DNA of 64,000 bases, from positions 160,001 to 224,000 of the forward strand of contig CAJHZI010000191.1 of assembly GCA_905160935.1 (NCBI GenBank), written 5' to 3'. The position numbers and the translations under genes were made by a program. The DNA is from Enchytraeus crypticus (lineage: Eukaryota; Annelida; Clitellata; Enchytraeida; Enchytraeidae). The notes beneath the pieces are model-generated. The model was not told where the DNA came from, ran no database searches, and saw only the letters and a program-made list of their open reading frames with translations. Of the stretch, positions 54,843 through 64,000 are shown piece after piece (positions within the stretch are counted from its first letter, which is position 1; each line of letters begins with the position of its first letter).

Positions 54843-54998
54843 ACAATAAAGTAAATACTAAAATAGCCGTGACTATCATTCTAAAAATGAAATGCCTCAG
54901 ATTTATAACAAATATTTTATGCGAAATTGACGTAATTTAGCGAAACGTCCTTTATTCTTAGAGGCAGGACTGCGAATGAGTGAAAAACCGACAGAGAC

Positions 54999-55055
<57 letters not shown>

Positions 55056-55500
55056 AAGTAGAAAGAGAGTTTAAGACAAAATAAGATCAAATTAAATAAA
55101 CAGAGAAAAAGAAAGAAAAGAATCCAGAAACAACAATGAGCATATATTCAAACAAATGAACAAATCTAAAAAGTACGAATGTTTAGAGCGAGAGATGGAG
55201 AGCGAGCTGTAGGAAGTAATGATGGGGGTATGGGAGTATTTATTGTTTGATAGCAATTCTCGGTGATATTCTTCGTCTTACGCATTTCCTCTCTTCGTCT
55301 TTAGCACTAATAAATATCCCCCAAGAGCTTTTACTTAAAACTCTCCACTGAAATAACTCTGCAATATCCCGTCATCTAAGCGCTTCAGAAGGGGCGAATA
55401 AATACAAGAGCTGAATCTTGTTTTGTACAAGGCATTGCAACCAAGCTACTACTGCAAGCTTTTCTTTAGAGCCTACTAGCTCATATATATTGAAAATTTT
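54843..55500. repeat. (GA)n microsatellite within unique sequence
   Basis: GA run at about 54993-55058 with AAAG and GCG interruptions. The remainder of the interval is unrecognised. Confidence 0.8.
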
Positions 55501-55501
55501 A

Positions 55502-55555
55502 ATGGCAGATCCATGGTTAGGGATTTGCCAGTAGGGAGTGCACTTAAAGAGAATA
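55502..55555 (-). mobile_element. Degraded family A core
   Basis: GGCAGATCCATGGTTAGGGA, TTTGCCAGTAGGGAGTGCAC resembles reverse family A (CCATGGACCTGCCAGTAGGC) with a small insertion. Confidence 0.55.
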
Positions 55556-56254
55556 ACAAACTATCTCAGAAGCTACATTTTAAGCTAAAATTATATAGTT
55601 ATATTTTCTTACTCCCATTGCCTATATTTATTCTCAAATGCTATGACAAATACGATATTCATGCTACTCCAATAGCCGTTAACATAACTGCATCTCTCCA
55701 ATCTACTTTAATAACTCCTTCAAAGAACATACAGTTTTGGATTTCTCAATTTTCTGGATGTCCTCGATGATTTTTTTTTTTTTTTTTCAATTTTATATTC
55801 AACATAATCGTAAAAAGTATTAGCTAAAGCCTTGTATGAGACCAGCTTCTGGATCTACGTTGAATTGATTGCTGAGCGTCGAGCAGACTCTGAAGAGAAA
55901 GTTGGAATATAAGTGCACGTATGTGCCTGGTTAACTTGACAATCATTTGAATATACAAGTATACATGGCTCTTTTACCTATGAAATTCATTAATAGATCA
56001 ACAACAATAAAGTGCTTTAGAATTGAAGTAGTGTTGCAAATAAATCGTTTGGTAGATCAATCAGGACGTTACGTAAGTGCCAGGAGAACATCTCTGAATT
56101 GCCATTAAAGAAACGAAAACCGCTATGAATCGACCAAAGAGTCCATAATCTTTGCAAACGTTATTTTTACTACCTCCGTGAGATAAGATTGATGAATTTC
56201 TCAATGATGTCTATAGTCAATAGCTTAATAACTGCCCATGTATATTTAATATAA
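55556..56254. other. Unique sequence; T-run near 55770-55788
   Basis: The 85-residue plus frame at 55513-55770 begins in the repeat and has no recognised domain. Nothing else is identifiable. Confidence 0.5.
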
Positions 56255-56445
56255 GAAATACCAACTTCAGAAAGTGCGCTAGGATGGAGATCGCCAAAGC
56301 TCCAGAAATTGCTACAAAAAGTTCTAACACGAATAGAAGAGATTTTGATAAGGCATGGGACAGAGAGAAGTGGAGAAAGTCTATTCGTATCCCGACCATA
56401 GTTAAACTGGGATTAAAGGGAAGACGATGATGGTGATGATAATTT
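56255..56445 (-). mobile_element. Family C dispersed repeat, reverse copy
   Basis: AATACCAACTTCAGAAAGTG, AAGCTCCAGAAATTGCTACA, ACACGAATAGAAGAG, CTATTCGTATCCCGACCATA, AAACTGGGATTAAAGGGAAG, ACGATGATGGTGATGAT: the complete reverse order with its (GAT)n end. Confidence 0.75.
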
Positions 56446-56730
56446 AATATGAGGAAATAGCCATATGCGCGGACTGTTTGCAAGAACAACTTTCGCGGGC
56501 CATCTCCACGGACGACTTTAGAGGCTATCTTCGTGCATAACTTGCGCGGATCTTCTTCATAGACAACTTGTGCGCCGCAATGCGCATACCATATGCTAGG
56601 ACCTACTGTCTGTGAATGAAGTAATATGCTACGAAAATATTAATAATGCTATACCAAAAGTACTACCATCGCATAGCTCTAAAATAAATTAATTTATGGT
56701 AAATATCTTAACGTGAATCAGATACGATTA
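56446..56730. other. Unique sequence with CGCGGACAACTT-like direct repeats
   Basis: GGACTGTTTGC, ACAACTTTCGCGGGCCATCT, GGACGACTTTAGAGGC, ATAACTTGCGCGGATCTTCT and GACAACTTGTGCGCC hint at a decayed ~35-bp repeat (56470-56580). No gene. Confidence 0.45.
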
Positions 56731-56732
56731 GT

Positions 56733-56860
56733 TAATGTTATCTGATCATTTTTTTTATATTATCTGATCATTAGTTAATGTTATCTAATCATTAGTCAAT
56801 GTTATCTAATCATTAGTTAATGCTATCTAATCATTAGTTAATGTTATCTGATGCTAATCG
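56733..56860. repeat. 21-bp tandem repeat, about five units
   Basis: ATCTAATCATTAGTTAATGTT with G/A and T/C changes. The first unit is interrupted by a T-run. Confidence 0.9.
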
Positions 56861-57415
56861 TTAGACCGCCACATTCAAGGGTATATATAGCAACCCCGCT
56901 CCAGTTAGCTATATCTTAATTTAACCAATGTTTATTACGATACGGCTTTGCGTTACTGAGTTAGGCAATCTCTCACATTCTCTCTGAACTTTCGACTAAT
57001 CAAATTGATTTTACAGAGGGTGTCGAGAGAACGTCATTCTTCCACTGCTAATGGAATTGTTTGTGGTCTTTCCATCAAAGGCTTACTTAAATTTACCGCT
57101 GTTGTGACACAGTCCGATCTGTGTTGCGAAAGACGTCTTCATTTAATTGTCGTAAAAATATTGTAAAACCTTGACTTGAACCACCGGCTCAAAATACATT
57201 TCAAATACTGCAACAACAACCAAAGCTAAAATAACATCAACAGAGTAACAACAACAACAGGACAGGATACAGTCGATACTGACAACTGCATGCTAAACTC
57301 ATTTCAATTGTCCATGATGACCCTGAGCATTGGTAGATCAGTCTGGAAAACATTTCACGAACTTTTGACATATTAGATGATGCGCATGATTTACAAATCC
57401 ACTCAAAAAGAAAGA
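56861..57415. other. Unique sequence, no gene recognised
   Basis: Nothing identifiable. Confidence 0.5.
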
Positions 57416-57458
57416 AGTGGAGGCGTTATATACCATGGACCTGAAGGACCTTAAGCAG

Positions 57459-57494
<36 letters not shown>

Positions 57495-57645
57495 TATAAT
57501 ACAGAGAGAGTGTGAAAGAGAGAGCATGTATGCGACAAAATTCATGAGGGTTTCGCTGGAAATCTCTTCTCTTTCTCTTCTCTTTCTTTTTCTCTTTCTC
57601 TTTATCTCTCTCTTCTCTCTTTCTCTCTCTCCAATATTGTGCCAA
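57416..57645. repeat. Family A core fragment plus CT/GA simple repeats
   Basis: AGTGGAGGCGTTATATACCA, TGGACCTGAAGGACC is a reverse family A core. It runs into (CT)n at 57463-57491, a short AGAGAG block and a longer CTTTTCTCTT tract (57565-57635). Confidence 0.75.
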
Positions 57646-57804
57646 AAAGGAAGTTTAACTTTGACTATAATATTTCTACTCTTAGTTTACTGTCATCCTG
57701 TCCAATTTCCCATTTCTTCTATTTTTTCTAAAATTTCCAGTTTGTTTTCAACACTGGACTCATTTTATGGAACCCAATTGAAGAGGCGAAGCGACTACTG
57801 ATGG
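57646..57804. other. Unique spacer
   Basis: Nothing identifiable. Confidence 0.4.
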
Positions 57805-57980
57805 ATTGCTCCATGAGCATATTGCTCCATGAGCATATTGCTTCATGAGCATATTGCTCTGTGAGCTTATTGCTCCATGAGCATATTGCTCCATGAGCAT
57901 ATTTCTCCGTGAGCATATTGCTCCATGAGCACACTGCTCCATGAGAATATTGCACCGTGAGCATATTGCTCCATGAGCAT
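57805..57980. repeat. 16-bp tandem array, exactly 11 units
   Basis: Unit ATTGCTCCATGAGCAT repeated without any indel for 176 bp. Substitutions include CTGTG, CCGTG, TTTCTCC and GAGAAT. Each unit contains the hairpin TGCTC-CAT-GAGCA. The minus-strand frames at 57728-57987 are periodic translations of it. Confidence 0.97.
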
Positions 57981-58440
57981 AGAGCAACCTCGTCTAAGGT
58001 CTCAACAAGAAGTGAATGATGAGGGAGAGAATTTGAAGTAACATTAAGAATGGGCAGAAGAATTTATGATATAATGTTTACTGTATATCTGGTTATCGTG
58101 AACGATGAATGCTGAAATCGTAGCGACAGAGCTCTCAGAAACTGGATGAAATCACTTGATTCCTGACTGTCTTGTCACAGCTTGAGACTAACTGCATTTG
58201 TCACGGTTGAAGACTAATTGCTTTTGTCGCAGTTTATGATTGCTTTGATTTTAGTCACAGTTTTGTACTTAACTGCTTTTCCTCGATGGGTCACTAAGTT
58301 TTGATATTTTCGTGAGCGTCTAACGGTATCGATTTTTTGCACTTCGTTACTTCTCCTGATCTGAAAATATATTTATTGAAACTTGGACTAGATTAAATAT
58401 TGTGACAAAGAGTAAGGATATTTTATAATATTAGTTATTA
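57981..58440. other. Unique sequence, no gene recognised
   Basis: Loose TTGTCACAG/TTGTCGCAGTTT repeats near 58170-58280. Nothing else is identifiable. Confidence 0.5.
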
Positions 58441-58443
58441 ACT

Positions 58444-58622
58444 AGTCGATTGTCACTTATTTAATCTCAGAGAGATACTTTAAATAGCAATTCATTGACA
58501 TTAATTAATCTCAAAGAGATTATTTAAATAACAATTGATGTTCACTTATTTTATCTCGCAGAGACAATTTCGATAACAATTAATTGTCAGTTAATAAATC
58601 TCGCAGATATTATTAAAGAGAC
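58444..58622. repeat. 44/45-bp tandem array, four units
   Basis: ATCTC begins at 58464, 58508, 58553 and 58598. Each is followed by GAGAT or a variant, giving ATCTC-N3-GAGAT hairpins. Between them are ATTGTCACTTATTTA / ATAACAATTAATTG variants. Confidence 0.85.
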
Positions 58623-59115
58623 AGTTAAAGGTGAAAGTTTTATGTTCAAAGTGTTTTCTGTCTATTTTCATGTAAGTTAAAAAATATTTTAAACTATGAG
58701 CTATGCTCCTCATCAACTTGATGTTAGCGCATGCGTGAACGAACAGTGTCTATACAATTTATTTGCTTTTATTGAGCATGCTGCAGGTTAGAACTAAGCA
58801 CTAACTGAAAAATTTAAAGGGAAAACATGTCAGAAATCAGATATATGCACAGGGTCATGAAGCTTCAATTGCTTGCTAAAGAATAATCTAGCTTAAACCG
58901 CATATTGTAGCTTTTAAATTAAAACTACATGTATATTGATCGTTGATCAATGATAGTTGTACATTGATCGTGACATTTAATTGAAGTCAATATTTACATG
59001 ATAGAATATACATAGCTCTGATCACTCGAAATATGGCAAACAGTTTCTTTAGTTCTGCATGCAATCAGTTGTTTAAAAGTGAATTTTTTGTGATTAGGTT
59101 TTCCTATTCCGTATC
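58623..59115. other. AT-rich unique sequence
   Basis: ATTGATCGTTGATCAATGAT near 58935 is a short self-complementary cluster. No gene recognised. Confidence 0.5.
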
Positions 59116-59119
59116 AGTT

Positions 59120-59225
59120 GATTAAAAAGTTAGTCACTCTGATTCTAATCTGTGGCCACCATTTGAGTTTGAATTCCAGGTCAGATTCCTCTTCGCCGGT
59201 CACAGTAGAGCGTATTAAATCATTT
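59120..59225 (+). mobile_element. Possible degenerate tRNA-like SINE
   Basis: B-box-like GAGTTTGAATTCCAGGTC near 59163, a weak A-box-like TTAGTCACTCTGATTCTAA upstream, and GCCGGTCACAGTAGAGCG downstream in the position of the SINE-1 TCAC block. Confidence 0.35.
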
Positions 59226-60310
59226 ACTTTTTAAAGTCAATATTTAAAAGAAATTTTTCAGAAACGTTCAACGTAGTGACAGAGATGATTAGTTAGAGCT
59301 GAACATTTAGTAAAAATAAAAGCCTACTTGATTTTTACTCTTCATTTGTTATATCTACACCGAGGTCACCTATGCATATACAAGTGACTACTTAAGTCTA
59401 AAAAACTGAGAACCCCTTATCGTTTAGTAAGCTTATCGTTGCACTTGTCATGTAAATGTGAAGTCAATTGTAATGTAAAATAGAACGACCCATCGCTTCC
59501 ACTTACTTGCGAGGGCTGATTTTCCATTCAATAACGAAACCTACACTCCCCCAACATCATCGATGTATTTAGTTTGGTTTGTTTCTTGATTTTTTCTGTT
59601 ACGGATTCGATTTTCTCTTTCTTTCTATCTCTCTCTCTCTCTCAGTGTACTGCCTTGCGGTAGGTCCAAATTTGCAAATATACAGAAAAGTGAATATGGA
59701 TGTAAACTTTTAAAAAACAGGCATATGTCCAATATTTTTCTCACAGACTTATTTGCATATTTTAGTATATACTACACTAGTACTTCTGCAAAACCTCTTT
59801 ATATAATGTAATGAAATCAAATTACAATACAACAATCGTCGCATACTATTTTAACGTCCCTTTCGTTATCGGCTGTAGAATGACGAAGAGTATGCGAACA
59901 TTTCACACAGACGTTGAGTCAGATGCTCCACCTATGTATAATCTATGCTGCAGTAGTCTAACATTCTGGTGCTACTAGTTTGATTACAGTATATTTACGC
60001 ATAAGTGCATAGTACTGCCGATTTTTAAACTGAGTGTCATTTATTGAGTATATTTTAATTAGTATTATAAATATATTATTATTACTATGGTTACAAATTA
60101 TATATTTAACTTTAATTTTATTGTATTTTAATTTTAATTATTATGAAATTTAATTTTAAATGTACCTTACTAATTATCCCAGAAATATAAGCTATGTATT
60201 GTAATATTTTGTGTACAGTTGTGCACGAGATAAGTAGGCAAGCAGTACAGTATGCAACGACTACACTGAGACACGTGGGCCCTCCAGCTGTGTCCTGCTT
60301 AAGTTAACTA
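59226..60310. other. AT-rich sequence with family A core fragment, no gene
   Basis: CT run then CTCTCAGTGTACTGCCTTGC, GGTAGGTCCAAATT near 59635-59680 is a forward family A core beside a CT tract. Nothing else is recognised. Confidence 0.5.
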
Positions 60311-60313
60311 ATA

Positions 60314-60460
60314 ACTGGCTCCGGCTGGAGCCAGTGGCGATGTCGGTAAGATATTCGAGCGGGATCAGTATGTGTGGAGTTAAAATCCTGGGCTCGCCTG
60401 TGACTGATATCGCTCTCGAGTGAGAAAAATGACGTTAACATTATCTATCCAGTTTTTTAA
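60314..60460 (+). mobile_element. SINE-1, forward copy with palindromic head
   Basis: ACTGGCTCC (60314-60322) pairs with GGAGCCAGT (60327-60335). A box TGGCGATGTCGGTAAGATAT follows. B box is degraded (GGAGTTAAAATCCTGGGCTC). Then come CGCCTGTGACTGATATCGCT, GAGTGAGAAAAATGACGTTA and a CAGTTTTTTAAT end. Confidence 0.88.
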
Positions 60461-60639
60461 TAATCAAATCAAAGTTGAACTGCAAATGTAATAAAAGGCT
60501 ACTGAATAGGAACTGAAGAAGTACCTTTCGGTAAGCAACGTCAAAAACCGTATTACCCCGATGAAAATAAAGATAGGTTAAGATTTGCTTTACCCGTGTT
60601 ACGTCAGGGTTGCTAAAGTATATACAAACTGTGGACTGT

Positions 60640-60805
60640 ACGTGCCGTAAAAGGCGACAAATTACTATGATTCAAACTGAGGTCAGAAACGGCACTCGGT
60701 TGGTGAGTGTTTAGGCTCCAGAAATTGTTACAAAATTTTCTAAAACAAATGGAAGAATCCCGAACCTAGCTAAACTGGGATTCAGGGAAGATCTCGATAA
60801 TGATG
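60640..60805 (-). mobile_element. Family C dispersed repeat, reverse copy
   Basis: GCCGTAAAAGGCGACAAATT, ACTATGATTCAAACTGAGGT, GGCACTCGGTTGGTGAGTGT, GGCTCCAGAAATTGTTACAA, AACAAATGGAAG, CCGAACCTAGCTAAACTGGG, GATTCAGGGAAGATC: full order, with a decayed (GAT)n end. Confidence 0.8.
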
Positions 60806-60969
60806 AAAGCTGGATTAATATTTGAAGTAAACCTAGTCTTTGCGAGGGATTGATACAAGGAGCTATCTAGTCAAGGCATGATCGCGAATTCTAGAGGAGT
60901 TTAATTAGGAATATGCATCTTGGACTGATTTTACTGATGAAAAAGGGCGCAGAGTTCAATTGATTCATT

Positions 60970-61075
60970 GCCTAATGGACAGGGTGATTGTCCTCACACA
61001 TCAGGGCTCTGGGTTCAAGTGTTGCCAGTGCTAATGGAGAGCATTGAACGATTGATGACAAGAAATCGATAGTTA
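60970..61075 (+). mobile_element. Possible tRNA-derived SINE
   Basis: TGCCTAATGGACAGGGTGA (A-box-like, near 60979) and CTGGGTTCAAGTGTTGCC (B-box-like, near 61010) lie at tRNA-like spacing. No second copy is seen. Confidence 0.45.
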
Positions 61076-61555
61076 TTGATAACTCGCTCTCTTGAATTTT
61101 TACCAAACTCATTCACTTGATCGGCTTTATTTATGCTCTGCAATAACTGGCATTCCAGTGCTCCTCCCGCTTTCTCTCAATTTTCTCATTTTCTGTCTCT
61201 TATTTTATGCATATCCTTTTTATTTAATAAGTATATCTTGCCATGATTGGCTTTCGACGTTATCATTTAGATGAATCACTGACTTAATGATAAGATTTAC
61301 TATTGACCATCAGTGTGTATAAAAGATTTCATTCATTTCTAACCCGTCGCTGATATATTGTCAAAAACCATAAACTGCTTTTACATGAGGATTAAAATTA
61401 AATAATATTGATCTAAACTTGAAACTATAGATATCTCAATAAGTAAACATATCTTTCCTGGTTCATATATAAATTCTGATTACTTTTCATAAACTTTCAT
61501 TCGCCTTATTTATCCATTTTTCTCTCGCTTTTCATCTATAATTCTCTCTGATATT
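61076..61555. other. AT-rich unique sequence
   Basis: No gene recognised. Confidence 0.5.
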
Positions 61556-61559
61556 TTTT

Positions 61560-61720
61560 ATATCTCATTCACTCATTCATTCAATCACTTCTCACTCATT
61601 CACTCACTCACTCACTCACTCACTAACTCACTCATTCATTCACTAACTCATTCATTCACTTGACTCATTCATTCACTTATTCTCTCTAATCTCTAACTCT
61701 CTCTTTCTCTCTCTCTCTCA
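61560..61720. repeat. (CACT)n/(CATT)n tetranucleotide tract
   Basis: ACTCATTCATTC and CACTCACTCACT units with AACT variants, ending in CT repeats near 61700-61718. Confidence 0.93.
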
Positions 61721-62500
61721 ATTGATTTGCTTTGATCACCTCGTCATAAATCAGTGCAGAGAATGCCATAAACTCGAGCTTCTATTAACTGCTGGTCTCA
61801 GGGGCTTTTATTTCTCTTTCTGTAATGGCGGGATGATAGCACGCCTGGGCTCTCTTCATGAGCTCTATATCGGCAGAAATTAAAAACAAATCACACGGGA
61901 CTCTTCTACCATTCTTACAATTTATGAGTGGAAAGATAAAGTTTAGCGTCTGTTGCCACACTGGAATGTGGCAGTGCCTGGTCGGCTCAGCTACGACCCC
62001 GCCTCCATGTGCTACTTTGTCTGGAGGCTAGCCAATCGGATGCTTAATTTATGTGTTAATCAATCAATCAATCATTAAGAATCTAACCTCCGGTTCCTCC
62101 CTATAAGGCAATATCAGGGACGTGTCTTGTAGACTTTCTTGTTAGACTAAATAAGCAATTGAATTTTTAATTTAATTTAATCTGCTTCTATATTGAAATG
62201 CATTTTTTATATTTTTGGATTATTTGATATTTATAAATTGTTTCGCTACATTTAAGAATGTGCTAATCAACTAGACAAGGACAGCAAATGTCAAAGCACG
62301 TATTAGTGCTTTTTGGCCTGTGTGTCCTTTTTCACATTATCTCCATGTGAAACTTAGAACGATTTTACACAAAAAATGCAAGTACCCTACCGGATCACCC
62401 ACTTGCTGCATGTTATACTGTTTTCATATTTTAGGCTTTTACGAAAATATAGTTCACCTTTGACCATAAAATTGGTCAAGAGATTTGGATTTCTTTATTA
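61721..62500. other. Unique sequence with small family F fragment
   Basis: 62065-62125 (AATCATTAAGAATCTAACCT, GGTTCCTCCCTATAAGGCAA, TATCA) resembles 8685-8740. A GC-richer stretch at 61940-62040 contains TGCCACACTGGAATGTGGCA, a short palindrome. No gene recognised. Confidence 0.5.
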
Positions 62501-62503
62501 TAA

Positions 62504-63072
62504 ATGAATATTATGCAATGTCTGGATCACAGCGGTCTCAATGAACTTCGCTTTTTACTAGCCTTGTCAGATTTAATTAAATCTCTAACTGTAAAATGCA
62601 GTTTTCGGTTACCCAATTTCAGTTTTTCTGCGACTGGAACGTTTTTAAATGTAGACCCGTCGCTTAAGTCCCATCAAGTATTGAGTCAAATTTGAATTAA
62701 ACAAAATTTTTAAAAATGCGGTTAACACAAAAATTATATCGAAGACAATTTAATTCTTCTATAGAGAATCTTCATATCGTAAAATCCGTACTAACAAACA
62801 CAGTTATCGATTGCTCATTTTCTAATTTTCTCTTGTCCTTCGAGAGTAGATCCGTCATTCTTATATTTATGCGGCATAAAGGAAACTTGGCAGTTCCTAC
62901 TCGCTACTTGTGCGTATTCAATTTCTCACAACAAATCTTCGAGATACGTGATTCCCTTTGTTCCACCGTGCAGCAGTGTCTTAGCACGTTCCTCTCTAAT
63001 ACCCTCTCGTCTCGCTCTGCTGAGCTACAGATAGAGGACCTCCCAACAACTCTGGCTTCTGAGAAAACATGA
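62504..63072 (+). other. Two consecutive unrecognised open frames (63 and 118 residues)
   Basis: Frames 62504-62695 and 62716-63072 lie on the same strand with a 20-bp gap. They have mixed amino-acid composition and are not simple sequence. I recognise no domain, signal peptide or membrane segment. Chance open frames or fragments of an old mobile element are the default explanation. An exon is possible but there is no evidence of splicing that I can point to. Confidence 0.25.
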
Positions 63073-63107
63073 GGGAAGTTTTCCAGGCACGTTTGTGTGG
63101 GGAGATC

Positions 63108-63181
63108 TGATGGAATAACGAAAGTAGAAGATCAAAATTAATTCTGATGGAATAATGAAAGTAGAAGATCAAAATTAATTC
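63108..63181. repeat. Direct tandem duplication of 37 bp
   Basis: TGATGGAATAACGAAAGTAG plus AAGATCAAAATTAATTC occurs twice in succession with a single C/T difference. Confidence 0.95.
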
Positions 63182-64000
63182 AGACTTTAGTAACTATTGA
63201 AATTTTCAAATTGGAGAAATTTGGTCAGTTAATAGAGTTTTAATTTACTTTGGTTCTAATACACTCAATGTCTTCTTCTTTGGTTGCACAGTTTGTCGTT
63301 ACAATTTTGTGTAATATTTTGGTCGCCTAAGTGATGTAGTTTTTCTTGATTATCTTCATTATTTTCTGATATTGACAATAACTAGAAAATATTACTATAG
63401 CAATATTTTTAATAAATATTAATATTGAAGATGATTTTATTTGCGATGCTCTGAACACTAACATCACTCTAATTGCAATAGATTGCCCCTGCCCTTATTT
63501 AAATTCTTTCTGCTACATCAATGCGCCTTAGTACAGAGCTCTGACTTATTCTTTCATTGATTTCATTTCCTACGAAAGCTTTTACGTATTAGACAAGAAA
63601 CTGCTCTGACTTGTTTACTCTAACAATTTCTCTCAACATTGTATCGACCTAACGTGTTCAATGCAATACAAGTGGTAAAGATAAGTGGGGCATACCGTAC
63701 TTTCGCTAGATTCAATAATCTAACAAAACGAAACAAAACGATTTTATAACGAAATAGCAATTCAAGCGGATTTCGTAAGCTATAACAGCAACCAAAACAG
63801 TAATAATAATGACACTACTAATAATAATAATAAGAAAAATAAAAACTACATTGGTTTCCAATCACTCAGCGTAGAAAATTCAAGATAGTTTACTTATCTT
63901 TCAAAGGATTTAAATAAGTAGATCATCCTATCAATCTGACCTGCTGACGCTCCTTCTGTAAAATCTTCTTACTGTACCGGCCATTAGATTTACCATTGGC
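63182..64000. other. AT-rich unique sequence with short (AAT)n
   Basis: (AAT)n near 63800-63830. No gene recognised up to the window edge. Confidence 0.5.

Noticed and set aside
57728..57987. Periodic minus frames with repeated HGA-CSWSN-L motifs
   Set aside because: They are translations of the 16-bp array in successive frames. The period of 16 is not a multiple of 3, and there is no independent evidence of coding.

Overview
This 64 kb window looks like AT-rich, non-coding nuclear DNA from an animal, most likely an aquatic invertebrate. I could not name the species. The base composition, dense (AT)n, (GA)n and trinucleotide microsatellites, tRNA-derived and 5S rRNA-derived SINEs, a mariner-type DNA transposon and decayed LINE ends all point to a metazoan repeat landscape. 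I see no bacterial-style gene organisation, no rRNA operon, no CRISPR array and no convincing host protein-coding gene. Most open frames are translations of microsatellites or of interspersed repeats. The window is probably intergenic or sits inside very large introns.

Layout. 1-15 kb: unique AT-rich DNA with (AT)n tracts, two dispersed repeats (called family A and family C here), a 34-bp tandem array at 6.9-7.2 kb and three minus-strand copies of a tRNA-derived SINE (SINE-1). 15-26 kb: compound microsatellites, a GC-rich tandem block, two tandem-lying copies of a ~230-bp repeat (family D), two copies of a second tRNA-like SINE, one well-preserved SINE-1 and an (AT)n/family A cluster. 27-29 kb: a ~0.7 kb segmental duplication in which one copy has gained a family A element with an 8-bp target duplication. 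30-38 kb: GC-richer unidentified sequence, more SINEs, a LINE ORF2 tail, a 1.1 kb segment with 13-bp terminal inverted repeats and internal tandem arrays, and a nested insertion of a 747-bp mariner derivative inside the tail of a tRNA/5S composite SINE. 38-48 kb: pyrimidine tracts, a second LINE tail, a second copy of the composite SINE and cryptic repeats. 48.9-51 kb: a ~2.1 kb higher-order minisatellite (58-bp unit built from 15-bp subunits). 51-64 kb: pentamer, 21-bp, 16-bp and 44/45-bp tandem arrays, further SINE, family A and family C copies, and two modest open frames near the right end of unknown meaning.

The main stories are about mobile and tandem DNA. They are a composite tRNA-A-box/5S SINE (2 copies), SINE-1 copies whose A box is duplicated in head-to-head inverted form, a directly readable empty-site/filled-site pair for family A, a nested SINE-mariner insertion, and several unrelated tandem arrays whose repeat unit is itself a small palindrome. 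All comparisons were done by eye. No database search was possible.
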